Assembly (NCBI GenBank): GCA_002424525.1
Contig: DIKJ01000092.1
Span: 4,944 to 17,549 of the forward strand
Source of the DNA: Bacteroidales bacterium UBA5621
GTDB taxonomy: Bacteria; Bacteroidota; Bacteroidia; Bacteroidales; VadinHA17
DNA: 12,606 nt
Direction of reading: 5' to 3'
Shown here: positions 8,866 to 12,606 of the stretch, piece after piece
Position numbering within the stretch: the stretch's first letter is position 1
Layout of the letters: each line of letters starts with the position of its first letter
Program-made: the position numbers and the translations under genes
Notes under the pieces: generated by a model
The model's database searches: none
Told to the model about the DNA's origin: nothing
What the model saw: the letters and a program-made list of their open reading frames with translations, nothing else

Positions 8866-9984
8866 CTAAACCTGTGCGGCTTCCTTAATATTCTCATTAA
8901 TAACCATATAATCATAAAGGATTAATGGCTTTTCGCGTTTTTCACCTATGCTTTGCTCAGCCTTTTTTGAATCATACTGCGATTTCCCCAGCCCGACAGA
9001 ATTACCTTCCTGGTCGAGTATCCTGACTATATCACCCTTTTTGAAATATCCCTCTACCCTGGTGATACCGATCATCAGAAGGCTGGTTGCCTTATCTCCT
9101 GTCAGGGCAGACCGGGCGCCTTCGTTGATATAGACTGCTCCCCTGGCGAATGTATCGGAATGAGTGAGCCATTTCTTCACACCATTTGTCCTGCTCGTAC
9201 TTGCCATAAAATGGGAATAGGGAACATCTTTCCCCCTTACAATGTCTGAAATTATTGAATCGCGGTTGCCATTTGCGATATACACATCTATTCCTTCAGC
9301 AGCAATTCTGCAGGCATTTGAGTACTTTGTCAGCATGCCACCCCTTCCCATTCCGGATTTTGATGAGAGGATGAACTGGCTCAGGTCTCCCGTTCCCGGT
9401 CCTATCTCCCTGATCAGTTCAGCGCCCGGACAGCCCGGGCCAGCATTGAAAATTCCATCCACGTTGGTAAGGACTATGAGTGTTCGGCAATCCATCATAG
9501 AGGAGATGAGGCCGGACAGCTCATCATTATCCGTGAACATAAGCTCATTGACCGATGCGGTATCATTCTCATTGACTACAGGCAAAACTTTGTTCTCAAG
9601 CATTGCGGTAATGCAGTTTTTCATGTTCAGGTAATGCCTGCGGTCCCTGAAGCTCTCTTTCGTCGCAAGCATCTGACCTGCCTGTATACCGTATTTGCCA
9701 AAGAGGAACTGGTAGTTCGACATCAGCTTCACCTGGCCGACAGCTGCCCATATCTGTTTTGCCGCAATTTCGCTGGTCTTCTTTGATGGGACAAGCTCTC
9801 CCCTGCCTGCCGCAACTGCGCCCGAAGTTATTAATATTACCTCGTTGCCCTGCTTGCAGAGAACGGCAATATCTTCAACCAGGCGCAGCATTCTTCCGAC
9901 ATTGAGTGAACCGTCCTGGCAACTTATCACGTTGCTCCCGACCTTGATCGCAATTCTCTTGAATTTTATAAAATTGTTTTTCAA
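8866..9984 (-). CDS. proB: Glutamate 5-kinase with PUA domain
   Basis: The enzyme phosphorylates glutamate to gamma-glutamyl phosphate, the first and normally feedback-inhibited step of proline synthesis. The 372-residue protein has an amino-acid-kinase domain (about 8-250) with KVGSN at 14-18, SGAVAAG at 54-60, VNENDTAS at 137-144, LTNVDGIF at 172-179 and SGMGRGGMLTK at 210-220, followed by a PUA domain at about 278-355, as in E. coli ProB (367 residues). The start appears to be TTG (9984-9982): reading upstream in frame there is no ATG or GTG start that suits the family before a stop codon, apart from one GTA, and the next internal Met is at residue 32, beyond the essential KVGSN loop. No good Shine-Dalgarno precedes it. 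It is the promoter-proximal gene of the seven-gene block. Confidence 0.94.
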   Translation of the reverse strand: MKNNFIKFKRIAIKVGSNVISCQDGSLNVGRMLRLVEDIAVLCKQGNEVILITSGAVAAGRGELVPSKKTSEIAAKQIWAAVGQVKLMSNYQFLFGKYGIQAGQMLATKESFRDRRHYLNMKNCITAMLENKVLPVVNENDTASVNELMFTDNDELSGLISSMMDCRTLIVLTNVDGIFNAGPGCPGAELIREIGPGTGDLSQFILSSKSGMGRGGMLTKYSNACRIAAEGIDVYIANGNRDSIISDIVRGKDVPYSHFMASTSRTNGVKKWLTHSDTFARGAVYINEGARSALTGDKATSLLMIGITRVEGYFKKGDIVRILDQEGNSVGLGKSQYDSKKAEQSIGEKREKPLILYDYMVINENIKEAAQV

Positions 9985-10020
9985 TTTATAAGAATAATAA
10001 CTGTTTCCTACGAAATCCGG

Positions 10021-10042
10021 CGCAAAATTAATATATTTTGCG
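10021..10042. repeat. Perfect 8-bp inverted repeat, operator-like
   Basis: The left arm CGCAAAAT (10021-10028) and right arm ATTTTGCG (10035-10042) are exact reverse complements separated by six bases (TAATAT). The repeat lies between the divergent proB operon and the permease gene, and its left arm overlaps the candidate minus-strand -7 box. The GC-capped, AT-cored symmetry is what a dimeric repressor site looks like. The cognate regulator is unknown, and it does not match the ArgR box as I know it. Confidence 0.55.
10023..10030 (-). promoter_or_regulatory. Candidate -7 element for the proB operon
   Basis: Read on the minus strand, these bases are TAATTTTG, an exact match to the Bacteroidetes -7 consensus TAnnTTTG. 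It would place the transcription start about 30 bases before the proB TTG codon. No TTTG-type -33 element is clear at the expected 19-21 bp upstream, where the sequence is only AT-rich. In such AT-rich DNA a chance match is possible. Confidence 0.35.
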
Positions 10043-10080
10043 AATAATTTATAATATCATCCTTATTTATGGTTTTTTCA

Positions 10081-10088
10081 TAACTTTA
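10081..10088 (+). promoter_or_regulatory. Weak candidate -7 element for the permease gene
   Basis: TAACTTTA matches seven of eight positions of TAnnTTTG (last base A instead of G) and sits 26 bases before the permease ATG. No -33 element is evident. This is a tentative call. Confidence 0.18.
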
Positions 10089-10114
10089 GCTGTCATATTA
10101 AAATTTAACGGGAA

Positions 10115-11113
10115 ATGTTCATACCACAAAGTTATTCCCTGGCGGTATTGCTCTGCATCGTGACAATGCTGTGCTGGGGATCCTGGGGCAATACCCAGAA
10201 GCTGACGGGCAAAACCTGGCGGTTTGAGCTCTTTTACTGGGATTATGTTCTCGGTATTGTAATTTTTGCCCTTATCCTGGGCTTTACTCTTGGAAGCAGC
10301 GGCGAAAGTGGCCGGAGTTTTATCGAAGATATAGGTCAGGCGGAAAAAAGAAATATTTTCAATGCCCTCCTCGGAGGCGTGATTTTTAATGCCTCAAATA
10401 TATTGCTCGTCGCAGCAATGTCAATTGCCGGAATGGCGGTAGCTTTCCCGGTAGGTGTCGGTATTGCTCTCGCCCTGGGGGTGATGATCAATTACATAGC
10501 CGTGCCGAAAGGTGATCCTCTGATTCTTTTCTCCGGAGTAGCTCTTATTGTTGCTGCAATTGTTATTGACGCCCTGGCTTATAAGAAGCACAGCGTGTCG
10601 ATGCAGAGAGTATCAAAAAAAGGTATTCTGCTGTCAGTATCAGCAGGTTTTCTTATGGCACTTTTCTACAGATTCGTGGCAAGCTCCATGGTATCCGATT
10701 TCGAAGTGCCCGAGCCCGGTAAACTGACTCCTTATTCTGCAGTTTTCTTCTTTGCACTCGGAGTACTTGCCAGTAATTTTCTCTTCAACTACATAATAAT
10801 GAAGAGACCGTTCGAAGGGGAGCCACTTACGTTCCGTGATTACAGGAAAGGAACTCTCCGGGTGCACCTGACCGGGATTCTTGGCGGCATTATCTGGAAT
10901 ATCGGGATGTCGATGAGTATAATCGCAGCAGGCAAGGCAGGATTTGCCATATCATACGGTCTGGGACAGGGTGCTACGCTTATTGCTGCACTGTGGGGTG
11001 TTTTTATCTGGAAAGAATTCAGGGGAGCGTCAAAAAATGTCAACCTGCTTATCCTGCTGATGTTTTTAGCGTACCTTGCAGGACTGACAATGCTTGTTTA
11101 TGCAGGAATGTGA
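10115..11113 (+). CDS. DMT-superfamily permease, ureide permease / GRP sugar transporter-like
   Basis: This is an integral inner-membrane protein of 332 residues with ten predicted hydrophobic helices, roughly at 9-25, 42-60, 83-105, 107-129, 134-154, 170-190, 206-227, 249-270, 273-298 and 308-329. That is the 5+5 arrangement of the drug/metabolite transporter superfamily. The N-terminal CWGSWGNTQKL and the following YWDY resemble the ureide permease and glucose/ribose (GRP, RhaT-like) branches rather than EamA exporters. A substrate cannot be read from sequence; sugars, nucleosides or purine-derived compounds are candidates. The ATG at 10115 is preceded by GGGA, a weak ribosome site. The gene diverges from proB across a 130-bp AT-rich region with an inverted repeat, and it is followed after 54 bp by the DUF5060-type gene on the same strand, with which it may be cotranscribed. 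Confidence 0.78.
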   Translation: MFIPQSYSLAVLLCIVTMLCWGSWGNTQKLTGKTWRFELFYWDYVLGIVIFALILGFTLGSSGESGRSFIEDIGQAEKRNIFNALLGGVIFNASNILLVAAMSIAGMAVAFPVGVGIALALGVMINYIAVPKGDPLILFSGVALIVAAIVIDALAYKKHSVSMQRVSKKGILLSVSAGFLMALFYRFVASSMVSDFEVPEPGKLTPYSAVFFFALGVLASNFLFNYIIMKRPFEGEPLTFRDYRKGTLRVHLTGILGGIIWNIGMSMSIIAAGKAGFAISYGLGQGATLIAALWGVFIWKEFRGASKNVNLLILLMFLAYLAGLTMLVYAGM

Positions 11114-11167
11114 ACACAATCCCGGATATCTGCCTGCCCATGACCCACCTTGCTTAAATCATATCAA

Positions 11168-12606
11168 ATGAGAAAATCAAATCTATTCCTGACCTCTCTT
11201 CTTTTACTGCTAACAGCACTGACTGCACTCAAATGCACAAGGACCTCAGAACTCACCATCGATGGAGAGATGAAGGCATGGCATACAATTACCCTCACTT
11301 TTTCAGGCCCCTTTGCCAGCGAATATGATACGGTGAATCCCTTTACCGATTACAGGCTTGATGCTGAATTCTCAAACGGTTCAGAAAAATATATTGTACC
11401 GGGCTATTTTGCCGCCGATGGCAATGCAGCAGAGACATCAGCCAGGGAAGGTGATAAATGGAGAATTCATTTCTGTCCTCCTTCTGAGGGAACCTGGAAT
11501 TACAAAGTCAGTTTCCTGAAGGGAAAAGACATCGCTGTTGCAGTCAATACTGAATATGGAGAAAAGAGTTTTCCGGACGGTTTGACAGGTTCAATTGAGG
11601 TTGGCAGATCCGACAAGCAGGCACCCGATCTTCGGGCCATGGGACGTCTGATGTATAATGGCACTCATTTCCTGCACTTTGCAGGCACTGGAGAAGTATT
11701 CCTTAAAGGAGGAGCCGATTCTCCGGAGAATTTCCTCGGCTACAGGGAATTTGACGGAACATATTACGGTGGTACTAACAGGGCCAGAGGCGGAGAAGCT
11801 GCTCCCAACAGCGGGCTCCACCTTTATGAACCTCACATTAAGGACTGGAATGAAGGAGATCCCCAGTGGAAGAGCGGCAAGGGCAAAGGGATAATTGGTG
11901 CATTGAACTACCTCTCATCAAAAGGAATGAATAGCTTCTATTTCCTGACAATGAACATTCTCGGAGATGGCGAGGATGTATGGCCCTACACCGATCGTAA
12001 TGAAAGATATCGCTTCGATTGCAGTAAGCTCGACCAGTGGGAAATAGTTTTCGAACACGCCGACAGGTTGGGTATCATGAAGCATTTTGTCCTTCAGGAG
12101 ACAGAAAATGAGTGTCTTCTCGATTGTGGCTACCTCGATGTACAGCGAAAACTCTATTTAAGGGAGCTTGTTGCCAGGTTTGCCCATAACCTGGGAATAA
12201 CATGGAATCTTGGAGAAGAGCATCACCCGACTGAATGGTCGCCTTACGGCCAAACTTACAGGGACACGAAGCTTATGGCCGATTATCTCAGGGAAACCGA
12301 CCCTTATAATAATTTCATCGTTATTCATACACATGCCGCTCCGAAACAGAGGCTGAAAGATATGACGGAATACCTGGGGTTCAGAAACGTCGAAGGCCCT
12401 TCTGTGCAATGCGGGAATGTAGACGAAGTGCACGAGGATGCAAAATACTGGCTGAAAGAGTCAGCTAAAGCAAATCACAAATGGGTGGTTTGTTCCGATG
12501 AGATAGGCCAGCACTGGAAAGGAGCAATGCCCGATGAGTTTGATCCTGGTCACGACACCATACGGCACAAGGTGCTCTGGGGCAATCTTATGGCCGGGGG
12601 AGCAGG
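11168..12606 (+). CDS. Exported DUF5060-containing putative glycoside hydrolase (3' end outside window)
   Basis: The frame is open from ATG 11168 to the window edge, giving 479 complete codons. Residues 1-22 form a signal peptide (positive start, long leucine run); Cys23 follows, but Ala-Leu-Lys before it is a poor lipobox, so lipidation is uncertain. Residues about 27-118 resemble the Ig-like DUF5060 domain (SGPF, NPFTDYRLDAEF, VPGYFA, FCPPSEGTWNYKV). From about 160 the sequence resembles the barrel domain of such proteins: GKGKGIIGALNYLSSKGMNS at 237-256, VWPYTDR at 271-277, QETENE at 310-315, WNLGEEH at 346-352, CSDEIGQHW at 442-450, and WGNLMAGGAG at the edge. Glu350 and Glu445 are reasonable catalytic acid candidates by analogy with clan GH-A enzymes (inference). 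It probably acts on a polysaccharide outside the cytoplasm; the substrate is unknown. The missing part should contain the barrel end and a C-terminal beta domain. Confidence 0.8.
   Translation, partial: MRKSNLFLTSLLLLLTALTALKCTRTSELTIDGEMKAWHTITLTFSGPFASEYDTVNPFTDYRLDAEFSNGSEKYIVPGYFAADGNAAETSAREGDKWRIHFCPPSEGTWNYKVSFLKGKDIAVAVNTEYGEKSFPDGLTGSIEVGRSDKQAPDLRAMGRLMYNGTHFLHFAGTGEVFLKGGADSPENFLGYREFDGTYYGGTNRARGGEAAPNSGLHLYEPHIKDWNEGDPQWKSGKGKGIIGALNYLSSKGMNSFYFLTMNILGDGEDVWPYTDRNERYRFDCSKLDQWEIVFEHADRLGIMKHFVLQETENECLLDCGYLDVQRKLYLRELVARFAHNLGITWNLGEEHHPTEWSPYGQTYRDTKLMADYLRETDPYNNFIVIHTHAAPKQRLKDMTEYLGFRNVEGPSVQCGNVDEVHEDAKYWLKESAKANHKWVVCSDEIGQHWKGAMPDEFDPGHDTIRHKVLWGNLMAGGA

Noticed and set aside
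10033..10040. ATATTTTG on the plus strand as a -7 box for the permease gene
   Set aside because: The TA and TTTG parts are separated by three bases instead of two, and the match is simply the mirror arm of the inverted repeat.
11168..11236. Lipoprotein signal at Cys23 of the DUF5060-type protein
   Set aside because: Lysine directly before the cysteine does not fit the usual lipobox, so only a general export signal is claimed.
11658..11894. Plus-strand open frame of 78 codons within the DUF5060-type gene
   Set aside because: It is out of frame with the continuous 479-codon reading from 11168, which matches a known protein type throughout.

Overview
The window looks like a chromosomal stretch from a member of the Bacteroidota, probably Bacteroidales-like. 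The evidence is a mitochondrial-type aconitase of about 750 residues placed directly before isocitrate dehydrogenase and citrate synthase (an arrangement I recall from Bacteroides), genes with little or no Shine-Dalgarno signal, a candidate Bacteroidetes-type -7 element (TAnnTTTG), and a secreted DUF5060-type protein typical of polysaccharide-degrading Bacteroidota and Planctomycetes. The assignment rests on protein resemblance and gene order read by eye; no database search was run.

Layout. Bases 1-888 (+) hold a ribokinase-type PfkB sugar kinase lacking only its first few residues. It converges on a block of seven genes, all on the minus strand, from 9984 down to 913. In transcription order these are proB, proA, acnA, icd, gltA, cysE and cysK. 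Gaps are 27 bp (proB/proA), 61 bp (proA/acnA), 7 bp (acnA/icd) and 3 bp (icd/gltA); gltA/cysE and cysE/cysK each share a 4-base ATGA stop/start overlap. A 130-bp AT-rich region (9985-10114) separates proB from a divergent gene for a ten-helix DMT-superfamily permease (10115-11113, +). An exported DUF5060/TIM-barrel protein follows (11168 to the window end, +) and is cut by the edge.

How the genes fit together. GltA, AcnA and Icd form the oxidative branch of the TCA cycle, from acetyl-CoA and oxaloacetate to 2-oxoglutarate and NADPH, the precursor of glutamate. ProB and ProA take glutamate to glutamate-5-semialdehyde on the way to proline. CysE and CysK make cysteine from serine, acetyl-CoA and sulfide. 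The block reads as an amino-acid supply operon fed by acetyl-CoA. Glutamate dehydrogenase or synthase and proC are not in the window.

No CRISPR array, transposon, rRNA, tRNA or defence system was seen, and nothing here is clearly a new biological system. The points most worth a second look are the seven-gene fusion of pathways, a perfect 8-bp inverted repeat in the divergent promoter region that overlaps a candidate proB promoter, the paired ATGA overlaps, and the DUF5060 protein.
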